Positions 42,821 through 51,967 of a stretch of 56,053 bases of DNA are shown in pieces (position 1 is the stretch's first letter; each line of letters starts with the position of its first letter). Position numbers and translations under genes: made by a program. Location: positions 1 through 56,053 of the forward strand of contig NZ_BNBT01000045.1 in assembly GCF_014656095.1 (NCBI RefSeq), in the 5' to 3' direction. The notes below the pieces were generated by a model. It was not told where the DNA came from and did no database searches. It saw only the letters and a list, made by a program, of their open reading frames with translations. Source of the DNA: Streptomyces longispororuber. Its GTDB lineage: Bacteria > Actinomycetota > Actinomycetes > Streptomycetales > Streptomycetaceae.

Positions 42821-44583
42821 GCGAGGTTTGCTTTCTACGGAGAGCATGGACGACGCCACCTACTCTGCAAAAGATCCGTCTACCGGCACACTGCGTGGTA
42901 TCCGCTGCATCCGGCTGTCTGTCCGCACGGACGAAACGACGGGCCCTGAGCGGCAGCGCGAGGCCGACGACGCAGCGGCGGCAGCCCTCGGCATCAGTTT
43001 TCGGCTAGGCTGCCGCCCTGCGTGAAGCGGTCGACCTGGACGTGTCCGCGAGCCGGGTCGGCCCCTTTGACCGTCCGCAGCTCGGCGGATGGCTGAAGCG
43101 TCCGGATGGTATTGACGCCCTGGTGTTCTGGCGGTTCGACCGTGCCATCCGGGACATGGGCACGTGCACCAGCTTGCCAAGTGGCCCCGCCAACACCGTA
43201 AGCTCATCGCCGTCTTCGCCGAGGGCATCGGCGAGGGCCGGCTCGCGTTCGACTTCGTAACCCGCTGGACCCCTTCGCCGCTCAGGTCGAGTTGCAGAGC
43301 CCCAAGGACCGGGTGACCGGGGCACAGGCTGCCATGTGGAAGATGCCGCTTCGCTGGCGAGGCGGCTGCAGGCCCGCATACGGCTACCTGCCAGCCCCCT
43401 GCCCGCCGAGCACGAGGCGTGGGCTGGGTCCTGGTACCCGCCCCGTACGCAGTCACGATCATTGAGCGCATCATTGCCGAGCTGATGGACGGTAAGGGGC
43501 TGCTCAGCCACAAGCCGATTACGGAGAAAGCGCCCGAGCGCAAGGATTCCACCCCGCTGCTGCTGCGGGTCATCCACTGCAACGGATGCACCGAGCGCAT
43601 GCACCGCATCCGGTCATCGGGCACCTATGGTTGCTCGTCGTACAAGTACGGGACCTACTGCCCGGCCCTGTACACCGTATGCGCTGAGTGGGTGGGCGAT
43701 CACGTGACGAACGAGTTCCTGCAGGCAGCGGGCAGGATTTATAGACCGTGTCATTGAGATCCCCGGCTACGACCCATAACCCGAGATAGACGCCCCGCTC
43801 GCCGAGTTCGCAGAACACCAGGAGAAGGGACGCCAGAAGTCCAAGAGCGCCCAGGCGGCATGGCAGGGCCGCGCGGACGCCCTTGACACACGCCTGGCGA
43901 AGCTGGAATTCCGCGAGAAGCGCAAGCCTTGCCTAGAGGTGGCCCTTCCTCCGGGCGCACGCATGCCGACGACTGGACCGAGGGCGACGCTACAGAGCGT
44001 CGGGCCATGCTCATCAGCGCCGGAGCGCGTCTCATGGTCAAGCCGGGCGACAAGGGCAGATGGCGACGGCTCGTCGTGCGCCGCGTGGAGTTCACCATCA
44101 CCGGAGAGCTGGACCCCGCCATTGCCGAGCTTGCGACCGTCGCGGCGGACGTGGAAACCGAGATGCGGAACGACGCACCCCCCCCGGCTTCGGGCAGCTC
44201 GGTGCGGCTCGCCGAACCTGCCCCGGCCGAGCCCATTCGGGAACTGATGGCCGCATAGCAGTGCCGTAGGGCTGTGCAAGTCCCGGTGGGTGTCTGCCGC
44301 CTCCCGGGCTTGGCGGGTGCCTCAAGGCCGCCTTCGCCTGTGCTCTTGGGCGGCTCAACAGCGGAAGGAAGGGTGGTGATGGGGTGACGGTGCAGGCGAA
44401 GAGCCCGGTACCGCAAACGGCGCTCCGCCACCGGTCCCTCTTCGGGCAGGGCTGGCTCTCCCCTTAGATGTAGGGCGAGTGCGCACCGCCCACCTGAAAC
44501 GGCAGGCAAGGTTTGCTCTCCACTGAAGGCGGGAGGGGAAGCCGCCCCCCACACACAGGTGTGGGCAAGGCTTGCTCTCCACT
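42821..44583. repeat. Three copies of a GGCAAGGTTTGCTCTC-type direct repeat flanking the recombinase
   Basis: GGCGAGGTTTGCTTTCTAC (from 42820) lies just left of the recombinase gene. GGCAAGGTTTGCTCTCCACT (44505-44524) and GGCAAGGCTTGCTCTCCACT (44564-44583) lie to its right, 59 bp apart. They could be att-site remnants of the element that carried the recombinase, or a small intergenic repeat. Confidence 0.55.
42846..44258 (+). pseudogene. Large serine recombinase, multiply frameshifted
   Basis: Segments in order across several frames: GIRCIRLSVRTDETTGPERQREADDA (catalytic serine region), VGPFDRPQLGGWLKRPDGIDALVFWRFDRAIRDMG, KLIAVFAEGIGEGRLAFDF, a zinc ribbon (HCNGCTERMHRIRSSGTYGCSSYK), and a C-terminal coiled-coil and tail (FTITGELDPAIAELATVAADVETEMRND). 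No single frame covers more than ~115 residues. It is a dead phage- or ICE-type integrase. Confidence 0.85.
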
Positions 44584-44911
44584 AACAACTGAGAGCGGGA
44601 TTGCCGCGCACCCGCCCTGCAGGGGGACACACGGCGGACTGAGGGCCCGCTCTCAGCAACGTTGCCCGTGCACCGCGCACCCTCGCGTTACTCGGGGGTG
44701 GCCGCGGGGATCGTGGGGCAGCGCGCGGGGAGCGTACCAACCATCAGCAAACCACCCCAAACGAGGGCAAGCCGAGCGGGGTTGCAGGCTCGTACGGCCC
44801 CGCGTTCCGACGCGGTCCTCGCCAGCTCGGGGCATCCTTGGCCTCTGGCCCAACGGCGGAGATGCGCGGTACCGAACGCCTCAGAGACATCCTTACGCAG
44901 TCCACAGAGTT

Positions 44912-44930
44912 CCCCGGTTCAAGTCCGGGG
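44912..44930 (+). pseudogene. tRNA T-arm remnant
   Basis: CCCGG-TTCAAGT-CCGGG (44913-44929), followed by GGCGGCGCA, reads as the 3' end of a tRNA. I find no matching 5' acceptor, D arm or anticodon upstream. Probably an att-site remnant left by an element that used a tRNA 3' end. Confidence 0.5.
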
Positions 44931-45015
44931 GCGGCGCACAGCGAGATGGATCGTCATCCGGATGACAGGCTTTATGCATTCCGTCACCTACGTGAGGTTT
45001 CACTCCGCACCGCCA

Positions 45016-45089
45016 GCCCGCCTAGCCGACTTGGTAGAGGCAGGTGGTCCAGACCCGCGGTGTTCCCGGTTCGAGTCCGGGGGCGGGCA
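45016..45089 (+). pseudogene. Degenerate tRNA-like gene
   Basis: The acceptor GCCCGCC (45016-45022) pairs perfectly with GGCGGGC (45082-45088), with discriminator A. The T arm is CCCGG-TTCGAGT-CCGGG. The D arm has GCC/GGC. The anticodon arm has only four pairs, and its loop TCCAGAC has C instead of the invariant U33. The nominal anticodon CAG sits in a class I body, unlike a true tRNA-Leu. A pseudo-tRNA or att scar is likely. Confidence 0.55.
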
Positions 45090-45120
45090 CTCCACAACAA
45101 CGACGACCAGGCGGTGACTC

Positions 45121-45303
45121 ATGAGCCCATGCGCTGAGTGCAGCCAGGCGGCCACTCGTCGCGAATGTGGTGACGTGCACGGTGTGCAGCACCAGGTGCG
45201 TCACTGGGTCCGTACTCGCCGTTCACGCGGGAAGCGACGAGCAAGACGTCAGGCGCGGCTCCGCAGACGGATACATAAGCGCGGGCACGCCTGGTGTGAC
45301 TGA
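45121..45303 (+). CDS. Possible small basic protein
   Basis: 60 residues (MSPCAECSQAATRRECGDVHG, then an Arg-rich helix ending HKRGHAWCD). CxxC at the N-terminus and very high Arg content. The ribosome site is weak. It sits in a decayed mobile region, so it may be a relic. No family recognised. Confidence 0.3.
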   Translation: MSPCAECSQAATRRECGDVHGVQHQVRHWVRTRRSRGKRRARRQARLRRRIHKRGHAWCD

Positions 45304-45865
45304 TGCCTAGGCGACTTCCCTGCCGATGAGGTGGACGTGGACCCTGTGCGCCCGCTCGCCATAGGTAGGACGGACACGGCCGCAACGTTCAGGTGCTGTG
45401 CCGTGGTTGCCACCACCTCAAGATTGCGACGGAGTTCGGGGCATCTGTCTAGCGGCTCGACCACCAGGCGATGCCCGTTCCCATCGCGGTAGCGGTGAGG
45501 GTGATCAGCCATGCCGGAACGTGCTGAACTATCAAGTGCAGACCTCCACAGCGAAGTTCGAACGCTGGTGCCTGATCGTCTCTGTTCTTCGGCATGCAGC
45601 TATCTCAGCAGCGTGCACTCGGGGTGGGAATGACGTCAGGGTGACGTTCACCCGTCAGTAACCACGCCTCTTCGTAGGTGCTCCCCCATACCGCGTACGC
45701 CCCGCGCCCCCGCCCTAATCCCGGGTGCCCCGAGCTGATGAGCCGGGGACGCTGCCCGACGCACGAGCGTGAGACACAGTGACAGCGAGACACGACAGCC
45801 GAGCAGGGCTATGACACGCGGTGGCAGCGCATCCGGCGCTGCTACCTGTACGCGCATCCGTTCAG
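45304..45865. other. Decayed region without a supported gene
   Basis: A leftward frame near 45512 begins MADHPHRYRDGNGHRLVVEP but loses coherent sequence after ~50 codons, which suggests a frameshifted remnant of a small conserved protein. Base composition is lower in GC than the flanking core genes. I find nothing else to support. Confidence 0.4.
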
Positions 45866-45955
45866 CCCGTCCGGCGTTTGAGGACGAGGCGCGGAGCGCC
45901 GAAAAGCGGGGTCCAGGGGCGGCAGCCCCTGGTTACGGGAAAGGGGCGGGTCTGG
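45866..45955. repeat. Streptomyces intergenic repeat with hairpin
   Basis: Begins CCGTCCGGCGTTTGAGGACG and includes the stem CCAGGGGC/GCCCCTGG (45913-45932). I know this as a widespread streptomycete intergenic repeat found near gene ends. It follows the stop of the permease gene (45974) and may serve as its terminator. Confidence 0.65.
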
Positions 45956-45973
45956 GGCGCCCCCCGCGAGGGC

Positions 45974-47410
45974 CTACTCCGGCACGCTCACCAGCCACCG
46001 CGTAGCCCCCCGCGGCCTCAGGTAGCAGAGCCAGTACAGCGTCGCCACCCCCACGATCCCCCCGGTCCACAGCAGGTACGCGACCTCCTGCTGACTGAGG
46101 ACGTACGCGAGGACGGCGATCAGCACCACCGGCACCCCCGGCCACAGCGGCATCCGCCAGGCAGGAGCCAGCGACCGGCCGCCCCGGCGCCCCAGCAGCG
46201 CCGCCACCGCCACCAGCAGGTACATGCCCGTCACGGACACCCCGGTGACCCCGTACAGCGTGTCGAGGTTCACGAAGCACAGCCCCGCGCCGGGCACGCC
46301 GACCAGCAGCGTGGCGACCCAGGGCGAGCCGAAGCGGGACCCGAGCCGGGACAGGACCGTGTTCACGGGCGCGGGCCACGCCTTGTCGCGTGCGGAGGCG
46401 AACAGCACGCGGGAGTTCTGGATGACCATCACGATGCCCGCGTTGATGATGGCGAGGGCCACGCACAGGCTGATGAAGGTGGCGACCCCGGAGCCCGACC
46501 AGCCCTCGACCATGGCGCCGATGTCCCCGCGGGTGAGCGCCGCCAGGTCCGGCGCGCCCACGGTGATCGCGGCGACCGGCACCAGCAGCACCACGGCCGA
46601 GATGCCGAGGGTGAGCAGCACGGTCCGGGCGACGTTGCGGCGCGGGTCCTCCATCTCCTCGGAGAGGTAGACGGCGGTGGAGAAGCCCTGGGTGACGAAG
46701 AGGGCGATGGCGAGCCCGGAGACGATGAGCAGGGCGGTGACGGCCTCGGTGCCCCCGCCGGAGCCGGAGCCCGAACCACTGGCGACGGTGAGGTCGACGA
46801 GGCTGCCCGCCCCGCGCTCGGCGTGCGTGAAGCCGAGCACCGCCACGACCGCCGCGGCCACCACTTCCAGGACCAGGAAGACACCGGTGATCCAGGCGTT
46901 GGCCCGCAGGTCGAGCAGGCCCGCGAGGGTGGCGAGGACCATCACGCCCGCGCCGGCGTACCGGGCGTCGATGTGGACCAGGGGCGCCAGGTAGTCGGCG
47001 GTGCCCATGGCGATGACCGGCGGCACGATCATGACGACGAGCAGGGAGAGCACGAACACCAGCCAGCCCGCGAGCCGCCCGGCCATCGTGGAGACCATCG
47101 CGTACTCGCCGCCCGCGCTGGGGATGAGCGTGCCCAGCTCGGCGTAGCAGAAGGCGACGCCCACGCACAGCAGGGCCCCGATCGCGATGGTGAGGGCGGT
47201 GGCGGTGCCCAGCGTGGCGAACAGGTCGGGCACGACCACGAACAGCGTGGACGCCGGGGTCACGCAGGACAGCGTGAGCAGGGTGCCGCCGACGACGCCG
47301 ATGGACCGCTTGAGTGTTCGCGGGGCCTGTGCCCCCTCCGCTCCCTGTACGGAGTCCGGTACGACGGGAGCGGCCGCGGTCTGCGGCGGCGTGTGCAGCG
47401 TTTCGGTCAT
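45974..47410 (-). CDS. APC-family amino acid permease
   Basis: 478 residues from the ATG at 47410 (MTETLHTPP). About twelve membrane helices; the first contains GGTLLTLSCVTPASTLFVVVPDL, the unwound Gly-rich helix of APC transporters, followed by SAGGEYAMVSTMAGRLAGW. A Ser-Gly repeat lies in a periplasmic loop (ASGSGSGSGGG). It follows the inositol operon on the same strand, but behind a strong terminator, so it has its own promoter in the 323-bp gap. Substrate unknown; a link to inositol is not shown. Confidence 0.88.
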   Translation of the reverse strand: MTETLHTPPQTAAAPVVPDSVQGAEGAQAPRTLKRSIGVVGGTLLTLSCVTPASTLFVVVPDLFATLGTATALTIAIGALLCVGVAFCYAELGTLIPSAGGEYAMVSTMAGRLAGWLVFVLSLLVVMIVPPVIAMGTADYLAPLVHIDARYAGAGVMVLATLAGLLDLRANAWITGVFLVLEVVAAAVVAVLGFTHAERGAGSLVDLTVASGSGSGSGGGTEAVTALLIVSGLAIALFVTQGFSTAVYLSEEMEDPRRNVARTVLLTLGISAVVLLVPVAAITVGAPDLAALTRGDIGAMVEGWSGSGVATFISLCVALAIINAGIVMVIQNSRVLFASARDKAWPAPVNTVLSRLGSRFGSPWVATLLVGVPGAGLCFVNLDTLYGVTGVSVTGMYLLVAVAALLGRRGGRSLAPAWRMPLWPGVPVVLIAVLAYVLSQQEVAYLLWTGGIVGVATLYWLCYLRPRGATRWLVSVPE

Positions 47411-47673
47411 GCGGCGGATCCGATCGGCTCGTACCAAAGGGGGGAGGCGAGCCGTCATGGAAACCCCCGCGTCAGGAAAACGTCAATGGCCGGTTACCTA
47501 CGGAATCCGCACCCCGACGGACGGCTAACTCGCCATGGAATCGCAGCCGTTGCCAGCGATCGGTAGTAATTCACGGGCAGTTATCGACACACGCCTTAGA
47601 AATCAAGGTCAAGCAGGCGAACTGCCTTCCCCGCCCCCTTTCTCCCCTCCCTGCGGGAACCGCAGCCATCGCG

Positions 47674-47716
47674 CCAAAAAAGAAACGAGGCCGTCCGCTG
47701 CGCGGACGGCCTCGTT
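47674..47716 (-). terminator. Terminator of the iol operon
   Basis: A perfect 15-bp stem (47684-47698 with 47702-47716, loop TGC) lies 18 bp beyond the iolA stop. On the minus strand it is followed by a T-rich run. It ends the iolC-to-iolA transcript. Confidence 0.92.
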
Positions 47717-47733
47717 CACCGGGAGGGCGACTC

Positions 47734-49245
47734 TCAGTGGGTGCGCGGGAATCCCAGGTCCACGCCCGCCGGGGTGTCGGACGGGTCGGGCCAGCGGGTC
47801 GTGACGACCTTGCCGCGGGTGTAGAAGTGCGTGCCGTCGTTGCCGTAGACGTGGTGGTCGCCGAAGAGCGAGTCCTTCCAGCCGCCGAAGGAGTGGTAGC
47901 CCACCGGCACCGGGATCGGCACGTTCACGCCGACCATGCCCGCCTCGACCTCGAGCTGGAAGCGGCGCGCGGCGCCGCCGTCGCGGGTGAAGATCGCGGT
48001 GCCGTTGCCGAACGGCGAGGCGTTGATGAGGGCCAGGCCCTCCTCGTAGGTGTCGACGCGCAGCACGCACAGGACGGGGCCGAAGATCTCGTCGCGGTAC
48101 GCGTCCGCCGTCACCGGCACCCGGTCGAGCAGGGACAGGCCGATCCAGTGGCCGTCCTCGTAGCCCTCGACGGTGTGGCCTGTGCCGTCCAGGACGACCT
48201 CGCAGCCCTGGGCCGCCGCGCCCGTCACGTACGACGCCACCTTGTCGCGGTGCGCGGCCGTGATGAGCGGGCCCATCTCCGACTCCGGGTCGGCGCCGGG
48301 GCCGATCTTGATCTTCTCGGCCCGCTCCTTGATCTTCGCGACGAGTTCGTCGCCGACCGGGCCGACCGCGACCACGGCCGAGATGGCCATGCAGCGCTCG
48401 CCCGCCGAGCCGTACGCCGCCGAGACCGCCGCGTCGGCGGCCGCGTCCAGGTCGGCGTCGGGAAGCACCAGCATGTGGTTCTTGGCGCCGCCGAGGGCCT
48501 GGACGCGCTTGCCGTGGGCGGAGGCCGTGGTGTGGATGTACTTCGCGATGGGCGTGGAGCCCACGAAGGACACGGCGGCCACGTCCGGGTGGGCCAGGAG
48601 GCGGTCCACGGCCACCTTGTCGCCGTGCACGACGTTGAAGACGCCGTCGGGCAGGCCCGCCTCGGCCAGCAGCTCGGCGATCCGGATGGACGCCGACGGG
48701 TCCTTCTCGCTGGGCTTGAGGACGAAGGTGTTGCCGCAGGCGATGGCGATCGGGAACATCCACATCGGCACCATGGCCGGGAAGTTGAAGGGCGTGATGC
48801 CCGCGACGACGCCGAGCGGCTGGCGGATCGAGGCGACGTCGACGCGGCTGGCGACCTGCGTGGACAGCTCGCCCTTGAGCTGCACGTTGATGCCGCAGGC
48901 GAGGTCGACGATCTCCAGGCCGCGGGCGACCTCGCCGAGCGCGTCGGAGTGCACCTTGCCGTGCTCGGCGGTGATCAGCGCGGCGATCTCGTCGCGGTGC
49001 GCGTCGAGCAGCGCGCGGAACCGGAAGAGGACGCTCGTGCGCTGCGCGAGCGAGGACGTGCCCCAGGTCGCGTACGCGGCCTTGGCGGCGGCGACCGCCG
49101 CGTCCACCTCGGCCACGTCCGCGAAGGCCACCCGGGTGGTGACGGCGCCGGTCGCCGGGTCGGTGACGGGGCCGTAGGTGCCGGACGTCCCCTCGACGGC
49201 CTTGCCGCCGATCCAGTGGTCGACGGTCTTCGTCATGCCAGTCAT
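47734..49245 (-). CDS. iolA: Methylmalonate-semialdehyde dehydrogenase (CoA-acylating)
   Basis: 503 residues. It contains TPFNFPAMVPMWMFPIAIACGN, VSFVGSTPIAKYI and the catalytic cysteine in GERCMAISAVVAVG, the pattern of the MmsA/IolA family that oxidises malonate or methylmalonate semialdehyde with CoA and NAD. It is the last step of inositol catabolism here. The ATG at 49245 (MTGMTKTV) has GGGAG 8 nt upstream; 49236 is the alternative. It follows iolD by 13 bp. Confidence 0.94.
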   Translation of the reverse strand: MTGMTKTVDHWIGGKAVEGTSGTYGPVTDPATGAVTTRVAFADVAEVDAAVAAAKAAYATWGTSSLAQRTSVLFRFRALLDAHRDEIAALITAEHGKVHSDALGEVARGLEIVDLACGINVQLKGELSTQVASRVDVASIRQPLGVVAGITPFNFPAMVPMWMFPIAIACGNTFVLKPSEKDPSASIRIAELLAEAGLPDGVFNVVHGDKVAVDRLLAHPDVAAVSFVGSTPIAKYIHTTASAHGKRVQALGGAKNHMLVLPDADLDAAADAAVSAAYGSAGERCMAISAVVAVGPVGDELVAKIKERAEKIKIGPGADPESEMGPLITAAHRDKVASYVTGAAAQGCEVVLDGTGHTVEGYEDGHWIGLSLLDRVPVTADAYRDEIFGPVLCVLRVDTYEEGLALINASPFGNGTAIFTRDGGAARRFQLEVEAGMVGVNVPIPVPVGYHSFGGWKDSLFGDHHVYGNDGTHFYTRGKVVTTRWPDPSDTPAGVDLGFPRTH

Positions 49246-49258
49246 GCCAAGAACTCCC

Positions 49259-51136
49259 TCACAGATGGCGACGCCGGGCGGAGACGTGCCGGTCGTACTC
49301 CTCACGGGCCCTGACCGCCGACGGGCGGGTCGCGGTCTCGGCCACGGGCACATCCCACCACGCCTGTGCCGGGGGCGGGCCCGACACTGTGTCTGCCGTT
49401 TCCGTCTCCACGTAGACACATGTGGGACCGTTCGCCGCGCGCGCCGCGCGCAGGGCCGCGCGCAGCTCGCCGACGGTCTTCGCCCGGGTCACCGGCAGGC
49501 CGAGGGAGGCCGCGTTGGCGGCGAGGTCGACGGGCAGCGGGGCGCCGGTGTAGGTGCCGTCGGGGGCGCGGTGGCGGTAGGCGGTGCCGAAGCGCTCGCC
49601 GCCCACGGACTCCGAGAGGCCGCCGATGGAGGCGTAGCCGTGGTTCTGGAGGATCACGACCTTGATCGGGACGTCCTCCTGCACGGCCGTGACGATCTCG
49701 GTGGGCATCATCAGGTACGTGCCGTCGCCGACGAGGGCCCACACGGGCGCTTCGGGGGCGGCCAGGGACACCCCGATCGCGGCGGGGATCTCGTAGCCCA
49801 TGCAGGAGTAGCCGTACTCGACGTGGTACTGGCGCGGCGAGCGGGCCCGCCACAGCTTGTGCAGGTCGCCGGGGAGCGAGCCGGCCGCGTTGATCACCAC
49901 GTCCTCGTCCCCGACGAGCTCGTCGAGCAGGCCGAGGACCTGGGTTTGGGTGGGGCGCGCGGCCGGGTCGTCCACGGCGTACGCGGCGTCGACGCGGTGC
50001 TCCCAGCGCTCCTTGGCGTCCGTGTACCGGTCCACGTACGCGGGCTCCACGCGGTGGCCCGCGAGTGCCCGGGTGAGCGCCTCCAGGCCCGCGCGGGCGT
50101 CCGCGACGACCGTGGTGCCCGCCATCTTGTGGGCGTCGAAGGGGGCGACGTTGAGGTTCACGAAGCGCACGCCGTCCCCGGCGAAGAGCGTGCCGGAGGC
50201 CGTGGTGAAGTCGGTCCAGCGGGTGCCGACGCCGATCACCAGGTCGGCGGCGCGGGCCAGTTCGTCGGCGGTGGCGGTGCCGGTGTGGCCGATGCCGCCG
50301 ACGTCGGCCGGGTGGTCGTGGCGCAGGGAGCCCTTGCCCGCCTGCGTGGACGCCACGGGGATGCCGGTGGCGTCGGCGAAGGCGCGCAGGGCGTCCTCGG
50401 CGGCGCTGTGGTGGACCCCGCCGCCCGCGACGAGCAGCGGCCTCGCGGCGGCCCGCACGGCCCGCGCGGCGGCCTCCACCTCGGCCGGGTCGGGGGCCTG
50501 GCGGCGCACCGGCCAGACCCGCTCGGCGAAGAACTCCTCCGGCCAGTCCCAGGCCTCCGCCTGGACGTCCTGCGGCAGGGCGAGCGTGACCGCGCCCGTG
50601 GCCGCCGGGTCGGTGAGCACGCGCATCGCCTGGAGCGCGGCGGGCACCAGCGCCTCGGGCCGGGTGATCCGGTCGAAGTACGCCGACACCGGGCGCAGGC
50701 AGTCGTTGACGGACACGTCGCCGGCGTAGGGCACTTCGAGCTGCTGGAGCACGGGGTCGGCGGGGCGGGCGGCGAAGACGTCCCCGGGCAGCAGCAGCAC
50801 GGGCAGGTGGTTGATGGTCGCGAGCGCGGCACCCGTGACGAGGTTGGTGGCGCCCGGGCCGACGGACGTGGTGACGGCGTGCGTGGCCAGCCGCCCGGAC
50901 TGCCGGGCGTGACCGACGGCGGCGTGCACCATGGCCTGTTCGTTGCGCCCTTGGAGGAAGGGCATCTCGTCGCCGTGCTCGACGAGCGCCTGCCCGAGCC
51001 CGGCCACGTTGCCGTGCCCGAAGATGCCCCACATCGCGCCGATGAGGCGGCGGCGGTCGCCGTCCCGCTCGGTGTGCTGCCGGGCCAGGAAGCGCACCAG
51101 CGCCTGGGCGGTGGTCAGCCGGACCGTGCCGCTCAT
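49259..51136 (-). CDS. iolD: 3D-(3,5/4)-trihydroxycyclohexane-1,2-dione hydrolase
   Basis: 625 residues, a ThDP enzyme of the acetolactate-synthase fold. The N-terminal part has MPFLQGRNEQAMVHAAVG (catalytic Glu) and TTSVGPGATNLVTGAALA; the C-terminal ThDP site is LVGDGTYLMMPTEIVTAVQ to NHGYASIGGLSESVG. It opens the ring of THcHDO to 5-deoxyglucuronate. Its start overlaps the iolB stop (ATGA) and GGAGGG lies 6 nt upstream. Confidence 0.95.
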   Translation of the reverse strand: MSGTVRLTTAQALVRFLARQHTERDGDRRRLIGAMWGIFGHGNVAGLGQALVEHGDEMPFLQGRNEQAMVHAAVGHARQSGRLATHAVTTSVGPGATNLVTGAALATINHLPVLLLPGDVFAARPADPVLQQLEVPYAGDVSVNDCLRPVSAYFDRITRPEALVPAALQAMRVLTDPAATGAVTLALPQDVQAEAWDWPEEFFAERVWPVRRQAPDPAEVEAAARAVRAAARPLLVAGGGVHHSAAEDALRAFADATGIPVASTQAGKGSLRHDHPADVGGIGHTGTATADELARAADLVIGVGTRWTDFTTASGTLFAGDGVRFVNLNVAPFDAHKMAGTTVVADARAGLEALTRALAGHRVEPAYVDRYTDAKERWEHRVDAAYAVDDPAARPTQTQVLGLLDELVGDEDVVINAAGSLPGDLHKLWRARSPRQYHVEYGYSCMGYEIPAAIGVSLAAPEAPVWALVGDGTYLMMPTEIVTAVQEDVPIKVVILQNHGYASIGGLSESVGGERFGTAYRHRAPDGTYTGAPLPVDLAANAASLGLPVTRAKTVGELRAALRAARAANGPTCVYVETETADTVSGPPPAQAWWDVPVAETATRPSAVRAREEYDRHVSARRRHL

Positions 51137-51936
51137 CGGTATCCCTCCGTGTGGTCGGGGTGGAAGCAGATCTTCCACTCCCGTTCGTCCCCGGGTCCCG
51201 CCATCACGTTCAGGTAGTACATGGCGTGGCCCGGCTGGGCGATCGACGGCCCGTGCCAGCCGTCGGGCACGAGCACGGCGTCCCCGGAGCGGACCTCGGC
51301 GAGCACGTCGGTGCCGCCCTCGCGGGAGGGGAAGACCCGCTGGTAGCCGAAGCCCCCGGGGCCGTCGATCTCGAAGTAGTAGATCTCCTCGAGCTCGGTC
51401 TCGGCGCCGGGGCGGTACTCGTCGTGCTTGTGCGGCGGGTACGAGGACCAGTTGCCGCCGGGCGTGACCACCTCGACGGCGATGAGGCGGTCGCAGGCGA
51501 ACGCGTCCGCCGCCGCGAAGTTGCGCACCTGGCGGGCGCACGTGCCGCTGCCGCGGTGCTCGACGGGGACCTCCGGCGCGGGGCCGTAGCGGGCGGGGAG
51601 TCGGCGCTCGCACTTCGCTCCTGCCAGGGCGAAGCGGCCTCCCGCGCCGGAGGCGATCTGGAGGTGGGAGTCGCGGGGAGCGTAGGCGAAGTCACTCGCC
51701 CCGCTGAACACGCTCTCCCGGCCCAGGAGTTCGATGATCTCGCCCTCCGTGTGCACCGTACAGCCGCCGGTCAGCGGGAGCACGATCCATTCACTCTCCC
51801 CGGTGGCCAAGGAGTGCGACCCACCGGGCGGCAGTTCGACGACGCGCAGGCTGGAGTACGTCCAGGCGGCGCGTGCGGGGTCCACGGCGAGGGCGTAGGG
51901 CCCCTCGGCCGCGCTCCCCCGGGGCAGATACGTCAT
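51133..51936 (-). CDS. iolB: 5-deoxy-glucuronate isomerase
   Basis: 267 residues, the KduI/IolB bicupin family. Metal-binding residues lie in YPPHKHDEYRPGAETELEEIYYFEI and near VPDGWHGPSIAQPGHAMYYLNVM. It converts 5-deoxy-D-glucuronate to 5-dehydro-2-deoxygluconate, the IolC substrate. GGAGG lies 6 nt before the ATG; coupled to iolD. Confidence 0.95.
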   Translation of the reverse strand: MTYLPRGSAAEGPYALAVDPARAAWTYSSLRVVELPPGGSHSLATGESEWIVLPLTGGCTVHTEGEIIELLGRESVFSGASDFAYAPRDSHLQIASGAGGRFALAGAKCERRLPARYGPAPEVPVEHRGSGTCARQVRNFAAADAFACDRLIAVEVVTPGGNWSSYPPHKHDEYRPGAETELEEIYYFEIDGPGGFGYQRVFPSREGGTDVLAEVRSGDAVLVPDGWHGPSIAQPGHAMYYLNVMAGPGDEREWKICFHPDHTEGYR

Positions 51937-51967
51937 ACGGGCCTCCTGTTCGGTGCGTACCTCACGG

